Source: JALYNX01 sp964608055
Lineage (GTDB): Bacteria; Actinomycetota; Acidimicrobiia; Spongiisociales; ZC4RG35
NCBI GenBank assembly: GCA_964608055.1
Contig: CAZSMJ010000001.1
Span: 1 to 49,427 of the forward strand
Length of the DNA stretch: 49,427 nucleotides
Reading direction: 5' to 3'
The notes under the pieces are model-generated. The model ran no database searches and was not told the DNA's origin. It worked only from the letters and a program-made list of their open reading frames with translations. This document shows, in pieces, positions 1-9,700 of this stretch. Position 1 is the stretch's first letter. Every line of letters begins with the position of its first letter. Made by a program: the position numbers and the translations under genes.

Positions 1-1
1 C

Positions 2-205
2 CTCCCGCGCCTGGCGAGAGAGGCCGCGCCCGTGAGAACCGGCGCCGAAGCGGCTAGTGCTCTGGCCACTGACGTTGGTGATGTTCAGGGCGAGCCAGGG
101 GCGTCGCTGGCAAGGACGCAGGACGAAGGCGCACTGGCCCGTTCGTCGAGGACGAGGACGCAGCCAGCGGTGCCATCTGGCCGTCCTGAGCGCGGCAAAC
201 GTTAG
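2..205 (+). CDS. Possible C-terminal tail of an upstream gene (partial)
   Basis: An open frame enters from the left edge and stops with TAG at 203-205. The translation is rich in Ala, Arg, Gly and Ser with no recognisable motif, like a disordered C-terminal tail. The other two forward frames are closed by early stops. It ends 21 bp before the corrinoid activator gene, so if real it would be the preceding gene of the same operon; a corrinoid protein or methyltransferase would be expected there, but nothing in these 67 residues shows that. It may also be non-coding. Confidence 0.25.
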   Translation, partial: LPRLAREAAPVRTGAEAASALATDVGDVQGEPGASLARTQDEGALARSSRTRTQPAVPSGRPERGKR

Positions 206-226
206 TGGTCGGGGCACTAGGTCGCC

Positions 227-2179
227 GTGACGAGGCAAGTGATCTTCACCCCCTCGGGGCGGAGAGGATCGTTTCCGGACGGCACCACGGTCCTCGACGC
301 CGCCCGCAGCCTGGGAGTCGACCTCGACTCGGTCTGTGGGGGCCGGGGTATCTGCGGTCGGTGCCAGGTGGTCATCGGGAGCAGGCCAGGGGTAGAAGCC
401 CGATCCGACCGCCTCTCCGATCCGGGCCCTACCGAGATCGACTACCAGGGAAAGCGACCGCTGGGTGAGGGTCACCGGCTGGGTTGCGCCGCCCAAATCC
501 TCGATGACGTCGTCATCGATGTGCCACCCGACAGCCAGGTCCATCGCCAGGTGGTGCGGAAGCGTGCCGGGGTGTCTGCCCTCCCCGTTGACCCGATCGT
601 TCGCCTCCATTACGTGGTGGTTCCCGAGCCCGACCTGGCCAGCCCCACCGGTGATCTCGAACGGCTGCTCGGGGCTCTCGACGAGCAATGGGAGCTCACC
701 GGGCTGACGGTCGATCATGCCGTTCTACCCGGGTTGCAGACGGCTCTACGCGGGGGTGATTGGACGGTGACCGTGGCGGTCCGGGACGGGAGAGACGTGA
801 TCGCCATCTGGCCAGGTTTTCGCGACCTGGCACTGGGTGTGGCGTTCGACGTCGGCTCCACGACCATCGCCGGGCATCTGTGCGATCTCGCCACGGGATC
901 GGTCCTCGCCTCGGCGGGCCGCATGAATCCCCAGATCGGTTTCGGCGAGGACCTCATGAGCCGGGTCTCCTATGTGATGATGAATGAGGACGGCGCATCG
1001 CGCCTCACCGCCGTCGTGCGTCAAGCACTCGACGAGTTGATCGGCGAGCTGGTGGCAGAAGCCGGAGTGGAGCGGAGCGACGTTCTCGAGCTCACCCTGG
1101 TGGGCAACCCGATCATGCACCACCTGGCCCTGGGTCTCGACCCTCGGGAGTTGGGCACCGCCCCCTTTGCCTTGGTCACGACCTCGGCGCTCCACACCCC
1201 GGCCGGCGAGCTCGGCCTCGACGTGCATCCCGGCGCCCGGGTCTACACCCTCCCGTGCATCGCGGGGCATGTCGGAGCGGATGCCGCCGGTGCCGTGCTT
1301 TCAGAAGGCCCGCATCGTGGGGACAGCCTGCAGTTGCTGGTGGACGTCGGCACCAACGCCGAGCTGGTGCTCGGAAACAAGAAGCGGCTCCTGGCGGCAT
1401 CGAGCCCGACCGGGCCCGCTTTCGAGGGAGCCCAGATTTCGTCGGGGCAACGGGCGGCACCAGGAGCCATCGAGCGAGTCCGCATCGACCGGTCGTCACT
1501 GGAGCCCCGGTTTTCGGTGATCGGCCAGGAGATGTGGTCCGACGAGCCCGGATTCGACCCCGACTCCGTCACCGGGATCTGTGGGTCAGGGATCATCGAG
1601 GCCATCGCTGAGTTGTTCCTGGCCGGGGTCATCGGTAGCGATGGTGTCGTTCGTGCGCCATCCAACCCGTCGTCACGGGTGGTGGCTTCGGATCGGACCT
1701 TCTCCTACGTGCTCTGCTTCGAACCGCGCATAGAGGTGACTCAGAACGATGTGCGCGCGGTCCAACTCGCCAAGGCGGCGCTCAATGCCGGGGCCCGGCT
1801 GCTGATGGACCACTATGGCGTCGATCGAGTCGACGAGATCAGACTGGCCGGGGCGTTCGGGAGCCACATCGACCCGATGCACGCCATGGTCTTGGGCTTG
1901 ATCCCCGACTGTGATCTGGAAAAGGTCTCGGCAGCGGGGAACGCCGCTGGAGTGGGGGCGATGATGGCGTTGCTCTCGGGGGTGGCGCGGACCGAGATCG
2001 AAGAAGTGGCGGCGGGGATCGAGAAGGTGGAGACCGCGGTGGAGCCCCGATTCCAGGAGCATTTCGTCGCCGCTCTCGCCATCCCCCATAACACCGACCC
2101 CTATCCACTGCTGTCCAAGGTGGTCGAGATGCCGCCGGCGTCTGGACCCAGAGGGCGTCGCGGACGGCGATCTCAATAG
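227..2179 (+). CDS. RACo-type reductive activator of corrinoid proteins (2Fe-2S / ASKHA)
   Basis: This 650-residue protein is predicted to reactivate corrinoid methyltransferases by ATP-dependent one-electron reduction of Co(II) to Co(I) in the cytoplasm. Residues 1-95 form a plant-type ferredoxin domain with ligands C37, C43, C46 (C-x5-C-x2-C) and C87. After a linker, an ASKHA-type ATPase domain begins near residue 204 with DVGSTTIAG, followed by a second phosphate loop DVGTNAEL and the motif GICGSGII; this matches the RACo/DUF4445 family in order and length. The single 2Fe-2S cluster distinguishes it from RamA, which carries 4Fe-4S clusters. The start is GTG with no clear Shine-Dalgarno sequence. 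It is followed 60 bp later by an MttB-family methyltransferase, the kind of partner expected. Family assignment is strong; the exact corrinoid client is inferred. Confidence 0.88.
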   Translation: MTRQVIFTPSGRRGSFPDGTTVLDAARSLGVDLDSVCGGRGICGRCQVVIGSRPGVEARSDRLSDPGPTEIDYQGKRPLGEGHRLGCAAQILDDVVIDVPPDSQVHRQVVRKRAGVSALPVDPIVRLHYVVVPEPDLASPTGDLERLLGALDEQWELTGLTVDHAVLPGLQTALRGGDWTVTVAVRDGRDVIAIWPGFRDLALGVAFDVGSTTIAGHLCDLATGSVLASAGRMNPQIGFGEDLMSRVSYVMMNEDGASRLTAVVRQALDELIGELVAEAGVERSDVLELTLVGNPIMHHLALGLDPRELGTAPFALVTTSALHTPAGELGLDVHPGARVYTLPCIAGHVGADAAGAVLSEGPHRGDSLQLLVDVGTNAELVLGNKKRLLAASSPTGPAFEGAQISSGQRAAPGAIERVRIDRSSLEPRFSVIGQEMWSDEPGFDPDSVTGICGSGIIEAIAELFLAGVIGSDGVVRAPSNPSSRVVASDRTFSYVLCFEPRIEVTQNDVRAVQLAKAALNAGARLLMDHYGVDRVDEIRLAGAFGSHIDPMHAMVLGLIPDCDLEKVSAAGNAAGVGAMMALLSGVARTEIEEVAAGIEKVETAVEPRFQEHFVAALAIPHNTDPYPLLSKVVEMPPASGPRGRRGRRSQ

Positions 2180-2199
2180 CTCCAGAGGGTCCTCACCCC

Positions 2200-2246
2200 T
2201 TCACGCTCTGCGTTCCATGATGTAGTCTGGTACCGCATCATGGAAC
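2200..2246 (+). promoter_or_regulatory. Candidate promoter and palindromic operator at the mttB-like start
   Basis: GTTCCATGATG (2212-2222) and CATCATGGAAC (2236-2246) form an 11-bp perfect inverted repeat around a 13-nt centre. The right arm contains the ATG at 2240. TTCACG (2200-2205), a 17-nt spacer and TAGTCT (2223-2228) make a plausible promoter, so the repeat arms would flank the -10. An IclR-family gene ends this cluster and is the obvious candidate ligand; this is inference. A start-codon-sequestering RNA hairpin is the alternative. Confidence 0.55.
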
Positions 2247-3775
2247 AGACCACGGGACGTCGAAGCGGTGGCCGCGCCGCCCGACAAGCGGCACGCACCG
2301 CCCGGGCTATCGACTCGGTGCCTTTCCTGACCCGGAAGCTGGCGCCAGTTGAGGTGCTCGGCGAAGAAGGACTGGCGCTAATCGAGTCCAATGCCGAGTT
2401 GCTGCTCGAACGAGTCGGTGTGGAGGTAGTGAACTTCCCCGAAGCGCTCGGGATCTTCCGCGACGCCGGCTGCGAGGTGAGCGAGAGCCGGGTCCGATTC
2501 CCGGCCGGGCTCGCCAGGAGTCTGCTGGCCACTGCTCCCTCCAAATTCACTCAGCACGCCCGCAATCCGGAGCACGACGTGGTCATCGGTGACCCCCATC
2601 TCGTGTTCGCCCCCGCCTATGGCTCACCCTTCGTGCGTGACTTCGAAGACGGCCGTCGCTACGCGACGATCGGCGATTTCGAGAACTTCGCACGGCTCAC
2701 ACACATGACCCAGTCGCTTCACCACGGTGGCGGGACGCTTTGCGAACCGGTCGATCTGCCCGTCAACAAGCGCCACTTCGACATGGTGCGCGCCCACATC
2801 AAAAATCACGACAAGGCGTTCATGGGCTCGGTGACGGCTCCGGAGCGGGCTCAGGACACTGTCGAGATGGCCAACATCGCTTTCGGTGGGGAAGTCGCAG
2901 CAGGCAAGACGGTGCTGCTCTCTCTCTGCAACGCCAACAGTCCGATGAGCTGGGATTACAACATGCTCGGGTCGGCCAAGGTCTACGCCGAGAACAATCA
3001 GGCCTGTCTCATCACCCCTTTCATCCTGGCGGGGGCGATGGCCCCGGTGACCGTGGCCGGGACCGCGACCCAAACCCTTGCCGAGGCGATGGCAGGGATG
3101 GCGTTCTGCCAGATGGTGCGACCGGGCGCCCCGGTCGTGTTCGGGTCGTTCGCATCGTCGATCTCGATGCAGTCCGGCGCTCCCACCTTCGGCACCCCTG
3201 AACCGGCGTTGATGCTGTTCGTGATGGCCGCCCTTGCCCGTCGACTCGAGATCCCCTTCCGGAGCGGGGGCAACCTCACCGCGGCCAAGACCCCCGACTA
3301 CCAGGCGGCGTACGAGTCGGCCGCCACCTTCCTCCCCACCATCCTGGCCGGGGTCAACTTCGTGCTCCACACCGCAGGCTGGCTCGAAGGGGGCCTGACC
3401 ATGGGTTATGAAAAGTTCATCCTCGACTCCGACCAGGCATCCATGGCCGAGTCGATGCTGGGCGGTATCGACCTTTCCGACAACGGTCAGGCAATCGAGG
3501 CGCTCCTCGGCAACACCCCAGGTCAGCACTTCCTCGGCAATGCCCACACCCTGGCCAACTTCGAGAACGCGTTCTGGCGGAGCGCGACGGCTGACAACAA
3601 CAGCTTCGAGCAATGGCAGGAAGCAGGCTCCCAGGAGGCGGCAGCCCGGGCCCACGGAACTTGGCGCCGGATGCTCGACAACTATGAGCCGCCGCCGCTG
3701 GACGAAGCGATCGAGGCCGAGTTGGAGGATTGGATCGCCCAGCGCAAGGCCTCCTTCCCCGACTCCGATGTCTGA
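2240..3775 (+). CDS. MttB-family (non-pyrrolysine) corrinoid-dependent amine methyltransferase
   Basis: This 511-residue protein belongs to the trimethylamine methyltransferase MttB superfamily. Such enzymes transfer a methyl group from a tertiary or quaternary amine to a Co(I) corrinoid protein. Recognisable family stretches include LLLERVGVEVVN near residue 55, FAPAYGSPF near 120, LHHGGGTLCEP near 165 and the glycine-rich barrel segments. The frame has no internal TAG, so it lacks pyrrolysine and falls with the glycine betaine, proline betaine or carnitine demethylases rather than true trimethylamine MttB; which substrate is not readable from sequence. A basic N-terminal extension of about 25 residues precedes the domain. 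There is no Shine-Dalgarno sequence, and a -10-like TAGTCT lies 11 nt upstream, so a very short leader is likely. It ends 2 bp before the reductase gene. Confidence 0.88.
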   Translation: MEQTTGRRSGGRAARQAARTARAIDSVPFLTRKLAPVEVLGEEGLALIESNAELLLERVGVEVVNFPEALGIFRDAGCEVSESRVRFPAGLARSLLATAPSKFTQHARNPEHDVVIGDPHLVFAPAYGSPFVRDFEDGRRYATIGDFENFARLTHMTQSLHHGGGTLCEPVDLPVNKRHFDMVRAHIKNHDKAFMGSVTAPERAQDTVEMANIAFGGEVAAGKTVLLSLCNANSPMSWDYNMLGSAKVYAENNQACLITPFILAGAMAPVTVAGTATQTLAEAMAGMAFCQMVRPGAPVVFGSFASSISMQSGAPTFGTPEPALMLFVMAALARRLEIPFRSGGNLTAAKTPDYQAAYESAATFLPTILAGVNFVLHTAGWLEGGLTMGYEKFILDSDQASMAESMLGGIDLSDNGQAIEALLGNTPGQHFLGNAHTLANFENAFWRSATADNNSFEQWQEAGSQEAAARAHGTWRRMLDNYEPPPLDEAIEAELEDWIAQRKASFPDSDV

Positions 3776-3777
3776 CG

Positions 3778-4599
3778 ATGGGTGACAACCTGGTCAATGG
3801 CCTTCTGGCTCGGGCCGACTTCGAGCTGATCCCGCTGAAAGGGGCGCTGGAGAAGGCTCTGGTCATCCCACCCGGCTCGACCGTCTCGGTAACCGCCTCA
3901 CCATCGAGGGGCATGGGCATCACGGTGGACCTCGCGCTGGAGCTGCAGGCTCGGGGCTATCGGGCGGTGCCGCATCTCTCGGCCCGAATGATCGAGGACC
4001 GCCACGAGTTGGCCTTGATCATCAAGCGTCTCGACGACGGAGGCGTGGCCCGTGCCTTCATCACCGGGGGCGACGGCCAGCCCCACGGCGACTACTTCGA
4101 CGCTCTCACGCTGCTCAGCGACATGGCCGATCTGGGGCATCCCTTCCTGGAAGTGGGGATCACGGGGTATCCCGAAGGTCACCCCGCGATCCCCGCGGAC
4201 CGTCTCCGCCAAGCCATGTTGGACAAGCAAGCGCATGCCACCCACATCGTGACCCAGATGTGTTTCAACCCCACAGCCATAGTCGACTGGATCAGGACAA
4301 CCCGGGCGGATGGCGTGGATCTCCCGGTCAAGGTTGGGGTGCCGGGCGCGATCGACCCCGCCCGACTGCTCACCATCGCCGCCCGCATCGGCGTCGGGGA
4401 CTCCGTGAGTTTCCTGGCCAAGAACCGTCGGGCGGTGATCCGGCTGTTGCGCCCTGGCAGGTATCGCCCGGACAGGCTGGTCAAGCCGCTGAGCCGCGTG
4501 AGTCAAGAGCTCGGCCTGAGCGGGCTCCATTTGTTCACTTTCAACCAGGTGGAACCGACCGTGGCCTGGCTTCGCAAGACAATCGCGAGGAACGCCTGA
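3778..4599 (+). CDS. metF: Methylenetetrahydrofolate reductase (MetF family)
   Basis: This 273-residue flavin-dependent TIM-barrel enzyme interconverts methyl-THF and methylene-THF. Family features include the N-terminal SVTASPSRG strand, the loop RGYRAVPHLSARM where classical MetF carries its folate/flavin contacts, ITGGDG near residue 98, GITGYPEGHP near 127 and TQMCFNP near 160. It has no C-terminal regulatory domain, as is normal in bacteria. I chose the ATG at 3778, 2 nt after the methyltransferase stop, because an upstream extension would run into that gene. In this context the reaction probably runs oxidatively, turning methyl groups taken from the amine into methylene-THF; direction and physiological role are inferred. 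It could instead serve methionine synthesis, but the tight linkage argues for methyl catabolism. Confidence 0.85.
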   Translation: MGDNLVNGLLARADFELIPLKGALEKALVIPPGSTVSVTASPSRGMGITVDLALELQARGYRAVPHLSARMIEDRHELALIIKRLDDGGVARAFITGGDGQPHGDYFDALTLLSDMADLGHPFLEVGITGYPEGHPAIPADRLRQAMLDKQAHATHIVTQMCFNPTAIVDWIRTTRADGVDLPVKVGVPGAIDPARLLTIAARIGVGDSVSFLAKNRRAVIRLLRPGRYRPDRLVKPLSRVSQELGLSGLHLFTFNQVEPTVAWLRKTIARNA

Positions 4600-5348
4600 T
4601 GTCGGTTCAGTCGATCGATCGGGCCTTCCAGGTGTTGAAGGCGCTCGCGGTCGAGCCTTCGGGGATCACCGACCTGGCGCAGCGGATCGGTTTGCCGAAA
4701 TCGACCGTCGCCCGATTGCTGTCCAGTCTCGAGGAGCAGGGTGCCGTGAGCCGGGGGCCCGATGGGAACCTATTTTCGATCGGAGTTGGTCTCGTCGAGC
4801 TGGCGGGTGCGATTGATGCCACCGCCGCTCTGGCAACGGCGGTCCGCCCGCACCTCGTCTGGCTGTCGGGTCAACTCGGTGAAGCTGCAGGCTTCAGTGT
4901 TCCCACCGGTTACGCGATCCAGTACATGGTCCAAGTGGAGAGCCCCAATCCGGTGCAGGTCCGCGACTACACCGGCCTCATCGTTCCCATGCACATCGGA
5001 CCTTCTGGCTTGTCGGTGATGGCACAGTGGCCGACAGAGGAAGCCGAACGCTACCTGGGCAGGACCTTGGAGAGGTACACACCGAAGACCGTGGTCGATC
5101 CGTCGCGGATACGCGACCGGCTCGTCGAGGTCAAACGGGCCGGTCATTGCTGGATCTACGAGGAGTTCGCCGAAGGGATCAACTCGGTGGCGGCTCCGGT
5201 GCTAACGGATGGTGACCTGGCGCTCGGCGCGATCCATGTTCACGGCCCGGCATACAGATTTCCGGCCGAAGGGAAAGCTGACTCGATCGCAGCCCTGGTG
5301 ATGGATGCTGCCGCCCGCTTCTCGAGCCGACCCGAAGCCGGGTCATAG
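4599..5348 (+). CDS. IclR-family transcriptional regulator
   Basis: This 249-residue protein has an N-terminal winged helix-turn-helix (about residues 3-60, with the recognition segment IGLPKSTVARLLSSL) and an IclR effector-binding domain from about 70 to 245, including the segments LIVPMHIGPSGLSVMAQ and EEFAEGINSVAAPV. The ATG at 4599 overlaps the previous stop as TGATG, indicating translational coupling with the reductase; the frame is open further upstream but that would lie inside the reductase gene. As the last gene of the demethylation cluster it is probably a pathway-specific regulator, and the 2212-2246 palindrome is its best candidate site. Binding and effector are inferred; the substrate amine or a demethylation product would be typical effectors. 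Confidence 0.9.
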   Translation: MSVQSIDRAFQVLKALAVEPSGITDLAQRIGLPKSTVARLLSSLEEQGAVSRGPDGNLFSIGVGLVELAGAIDATAALATAVRPHLVWLSGQLGEAAGFSVPTGYAIQYMVQVESPNPVQVRDYTGLIVPMHIGPSGLSVMAQWPTEEAERYLGRTLERYTPKTVVDPSRIRDRLVEVKRAGHCWIYEEFAEGINSVAAPVLTDGDLALGAIHVHGPAYRFPAEGKADSIAALVMDAAARFSSRPEAGS

Positions 5349-5386
5349 GTGGATCCGGTTACGGCGCTGAGACAGCCGCTGGCAAG

Positions 5387-5674
5387 GTGCCGTTCTTGGA
5401 GGCCTTAACGTCGGGCAACACCACGAAAGGAAATACCACGGCAAATCAGTTCCACACCGAGGCGGTGTTCCTCGAGGAGAAGCTCCTTGGCCGCACCGGT
5501 GCACACAGTACAGAAGCAATCACCAGTCTCTCGGCACGGTTCAATCAACTCTCGGCTGAAGGGTGGGACCTATTCCATATCGCCGAGGTGAATGTTGTGG
5601 GAAAGATCTTCAAGGCGGACGACCGCCGAGGAGTGACGGTGGCGTTCTTCCGTCGGGAGATCCCAGCATCCTGA
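5387..5674 (+). CDS. Small DUF4177-like protein
   Basis: This 95-residue protein has an N-terminal beta strand (FHTEAVFLEEKL), a helix (EAITSLSARFNQLSAEGWDLFHIAEV) and a C-terminal strand ending VAFFRRE. That pattern resembles DUF4177, a short cytoplasmic family of unknown function. The first 20 residues look unstructured and the GTG start is uncertain; an alternative TTG lies 9 nt downstream at 5396. It follows the IclR gene by 38 bp on the same strand but has no visible functional link to it. The downstream gene is convergent. Confidence 0.6.
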   Translation: MPFLEALTSGNTTKGNTTANQFHTEAVFLEEKLLGRTGAHSTEAITSLSARFNQLSAEGWDLFHIAEVNVVGKIFKADDRRGVTVAFFRREIPAS

Positions 5675-5691
5675 CCAGAAGACTGGCGGCG

Positions 5692-6771
5692 TCACATCCG
5701 TGAAAGTCGGGCCGAATCTGTGACGAGTGAGAACAGCGACTTGATGGGGGTCTTCTCGCCGTCGGCCATCGAGCGGAGAACCCTCTCGACGTCGTCGAGG
5801 GGGAGCACCTTGGGGGCAACGTCACTCCATGGATCGTTGCGGGCGGCGAGGAGGCGGATCGCCTCGGGGAGATCGATCGTCGAGTCGATCCGGTTGGTCC
5901 CGATCCATTCCTGTTCCGAGGCGGTCAGCTCTGCGAGGCTCACTTCGAGTGGATGCTTTTGGAATCCGACAGCGATCAGGCGGCTTCCTGGACCCAGGCC
6001 GCCAATTGCTGACCGCATTCCGGGCTTAGAACCTGTGATCTCGAATACGACATCGGCGCCCAACCCATCGGTGAAGGATCCGGTCAGAACTGCTTGTCTG
6101 GCGCCCAGGGCGATAGCGATGTCGAGGCGGTCCTGGTCCAGGTCGACAGACGTGACGTTGCAGCCCGAGGCCGCCGCGGCATAGGTGACAAAGGCGCCGA
6201 TTCCCCCGGCACCGATCACCAACACATCCTCGCCGGCCTCGACCCGTCCTCTGCGCAGCGCATGCACCGCGATCGACATTGGCTGGGCAAGCGCGGCCAC
6301 ATCCGCCGTCAGCTGCTCGCTTACGGTCTGGCAGGCGAATGCCGGGACAGTGCAGAACTCGGCGAGTGCGCCATCTCGGTGCAGACCTACCGCCCAATAT
6401 TGGGCACAACGGCTGGTCCTCCCCGATCGACAGAAGACGCATTTGCCACATCCAGTTGATCCCGCACTGGCCACCATGTCACCCACCGAAAACCCATCCA
6501 CATCCGGTCCCAGACCCGCGATTCGGCCGCTGAACTCATGACCGAGGGTCAGTGGGCCCAGATGTCCGGTGACCGGATGGCGCTGGTCGAGAGGGAACAG
6601 CTTCGGCCCTGAGCTGTACTCGGAGGCGTCGGTACCACAAATCCCGACCGTCTCCACCGCCAGCAGCAGCTCACCGGGACCCGGATCGGGGATGGCCACG
6701 TCCTCGATTCTCAGATCGCCTGCACTGTGGAGGACAGCCGCTCGCATCGTCGGCTGCTCGGTTGTGACCAC
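5692..6771 (-). CDS. Zinc-dependent MDR alcohol/polyol dehydrogenase
   Basis: This 359-residue medium-chain dehydrogenase has the catalytic zinc motif GICGTDASEY, the GHEFSG motif, a four-cysteine structural zinc lobe (GCGKCVFCRSGRTSRC) and a Rossmann loop GAGGIGAF. The usual acidic residue of the AEPL segment is Gln here (AQPMSIAVHAL). It resembles the butanediol/sorbitol dehydrogenase branch; the substrate is unknown. The GTG start at 6771 directly follows the TAG stop of the cyclase/ATPase gene with no gap, suggesting translational coupling. An alternative ATG eight codons in (MRAAVLHSAG) fits the family N terminus equally well. Confidence 0.85.
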   Translation of the reverse strand: MVTTEQPTMRAAVLHSAGDLRIEDVAIPDPGPGELLLAVETVGICGTDASEYSSGPKLFPLDQRHPVTGHLGPLTLGHEFSGRIAGLGPDVDGFSVGDMVASAGSTGCGKCVFCRSGRTSRCAQYWAVGLHRDGALAEFCTVPAFACQTVSEQLTADVAALAQPMSIAVHALRRGRVEAGEDVLVIGAGGIGAFVTYAAAASGCNVTSVDLDQDRLDIAIALGARQAVLTGSFTDGLGADVVFEITGSKPGMRSAIGGLGPGSRLIAVGFQKHPLEVSLAELTASEQEWIGTNRIDSTIDLPEAIRLLAARNDPWSDVAPKVLPLDDVERVLRSMADGEKTPIKSLFSLVTDSARLSRM

Positions 6772-9700
6772 CTACCCCAACACCTGCCTTGCCATGACCA
6801 GATCGTGCTCGTCGAAGCCCTCGGTGAAGGTGGCGTAGAGGGCTGCCAACTCCTCCGCCCCATCGGGGGATTGGCCCACCTCGCGGCGAAGCCCGACCAG
6901 TCTGGTCAACGCTTGGAGCTCGATCAGCCGAAGCCCACCTGCATTCGCCCCCTGGATCGCAGCCAAATAGGCCTTCTCGGCCCCGGAGCGGTCGGGCTCG
7001 CTGAGCATTCTGAGGAAGTCGCCTCTGAACACCCGGAATTCGGGTGCGTCGTTGTCTTCGGGGCCACCGATCTCGATCGCCTCATCGATCAAGACCAGGG
7101 CTCGCTCGGGATGGCCGGCCAAGGCGTAGACCAGACCGCGGAAACTGAGGATCTGCGGCCAGAAAACCGGCGGCGTGGTCAAACCTTGGTAGAGATCGAT
7201 CGCAGTTTCGGTCATCGCCAGCCCTTCCTCGGTCTGGCCCAGGGCCGTGGTTGACACTCCTTCGAGAAAAGTGCTCAGGGTCCTCCACACCACGTAGTCA
7301 TTCTCCTCGGCCACCTCGGCCAGCTGTTTGGCTCGTTGCACACATTCCTCGAACCGACTTCTGATCAGGGCGAGATATCCATTGTGATAGAGGGCATAGG
7401 CGATGCTGTACGGGTGGTCGATCTCCTCGGCTAGATCCAGAGCCTCCCTGAGCCGTGCGATCGATCTGTCCAGAGCACCGCACTGCCATAGGATCAGACC
7501 CGAGGCCACCCGAGCAACGACCCCGGTGTTGGGACCGAGACGGAAACGAGCCGAACCATGGACCCGGGGATCGTGGAGCTCGATGGCACGGTCGAGGTGG
7601 GGAAGACCGGTGTCTAGATCGCCGAGGAAGGCGGTAGCTACCCCGAAAACGTAATGGCCTTCGATCAGGATCGTCTCGTCTCCCTCTCTTTCGCCCAGCT
7701 CCAGAAGCTGTCGCCCGTACTCGGCGCCCTGCGCGAACTCGGCGGTGCCCATGTAGTAGGTGGCGAGGGCGCGGAGCACCGGGAAGCGTTGCGCTGCGGT
7801 TCCCGCGGTCTGCGCGATCGCCAGGGCACGCTTGAACTCATTTTCCACCTCGACGCCATAGCCACGAACCGCCATCAAGGCCCGGGCAAGGCTGGTGCGG
7901 AGGGTCAACTCCTCGGCGGCGAGCTCCGGTGTGCGCTCGGCCTTTTCGAGCAGGCCGAGGGTGTCGGAGGCGAGCTCGATGGCGGTGTGGTACCAGCCCT
8001 TGGCTTCGTGAAGGGCCCAGAGTCCGTCGATCAGGCTGAGGAGCTGATCCAAGTTGCCACGATCGACCCAGAAACGCCACGCCGTCCTCAGGTTGCCAAT
8101 CTCCCAGGTGAGGTCGATTAAGGCCGATTCTCGCTCCGCTCCCTGCAATCGGTTCGCAAGCTGTTTGGCAAAGTCGGAGAAATAGAGGGCGTGGGCAAGG
8201 CGAACCGCCTCATTCCGTTGATCGGAGTCGGCGAGCCTCTCCTCGCCAAACTCCTTGATCATCAGCAGCATCGAGAATCGTTGGGAGCCGGCGCCGTCGT
8301 CTCCGCGAATCAGGCTCTTGTCGACCAGAGAGGCCAGAGAGTCGAGCACGAAGCCGGCATCGAAAGCCGAGGCCGCCACCGACTCGAGGGCCGAGAAGTC
8401 GGCGGTCGAGAAAACCGACATCAGCTCGAAGAGGTCACGCTCCGCCTCATCGAGCAGCTCGTAGCTCCAGCCGATCGCCCCCCAAAGGGTGCGTTGACGA
8501 TCGGGGAGATCACGGCCCCCAGCTCCAAGAATGTCGAGTCGTTCCCGGAGCCGAGTGAGGAGGTCGGAGGGGGTGAACACGTTGAGACGCGCCGCCGCCA
8601 GTTCGATGGCCAAGGGGAGGCCATCGAGACGGAGACAGATCTCGGCGACGACCGCTGCGTTCTCGTCGGTTAGAGCGAACTCGGGTCGCACCGCTCTTGC
8701 CCGCTCGGTGAACAGTTGTACCGCTTCCGACTCCGCGATGGAGGGAGTGGGGTCCTTGGGATGGGGGAGCGAGAGCGGGGGAATCGGGAAGACATGCTCG
8801 GCACGGACCCGGAGTGTCTCCCGGCTGGTGACCACGATCTTGAGCTCTGGGGCGTGCTGGAGGAGCTCGGAGAGGCCCACCGCCGCCGCAGTCACTTGCT
8901 CGAAGTTGTCGAGCACCAACAGCATCTGGCGATCTCGAAGCCGCGACTTGAGGATCTGAAGTGCCTCGCCACCCCCCGACACCGGGAGAGCGAGAGCGCG
9001 CACGATGGTTTCGAAAACGGCAGCCGGGTCCCTGTCGGCGGAGAGATCGACGAAGAAAACGCCGTCACGAAAGCGATCCAGTTGCTCAGCCGCCACTTGG
9101 AGACCAAGACGGGTCTTGCCGGCCCCACCAGGGCCGGCGATGGTCAACAACCTGGTGTTGGGGGACTCCAGCATGACCTGAATGGCCGCCAGCTCGTTGG
9201 CCCGCCCCAGGAACTCGGTGTTCTGAAGGGGGAGGTTGTGTGGTCTGGCATCGAGAGTGATCGGAGGCGGGAACTCGGATTCGAGGTCATCGAGAACCAA
9301 CTGATAGAGATGCTCGGGCAGAGTCAGGTCCTTGAGCCGATGAGTGCCCAGGTCCCGTAGCACTGCGCCCGGGGGGAGCCGGCCGCCGGCGAGTCCCGCA
9401 GCTACTCCCGAGAGCAGCACTTGGCCGCCGTGGCCGGCGGCCATGATCCGGGCGGTCCGGTTCATCGCCGGCCCGAAATAGTCGCCGTCACGGTTCTCGG
9501 TGTCCCCGGAGTGGACCCCCATCCGTACTCGCAGCGGTCCGGTCGGTCCCCACTTTTCGGCGGACAACGTTTCCTGGGCCTGGATGCCGGCGGTGATGGC
9601 TTCGTCGACGGAGTCGAACACGGCGATCATGCCGTCACCTGTGGTCTTCAGGACCTTGCCCTTGGCCTGGTCGACCGCCTCGATGAGGATCGCATCATGA

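Noticed and set aside
2624..3655. 343-codon minus-strand frame opposite the MttB-like gene
   Set aside because: His/Arg/Gly-rich antisense shadow without any family motif.
2240..3775. Pyrrolysine (in-frame TAG) in the MttB homologue
   Set aside because: The frame has no internal TAG; it is a non-pyrrolysine family member.
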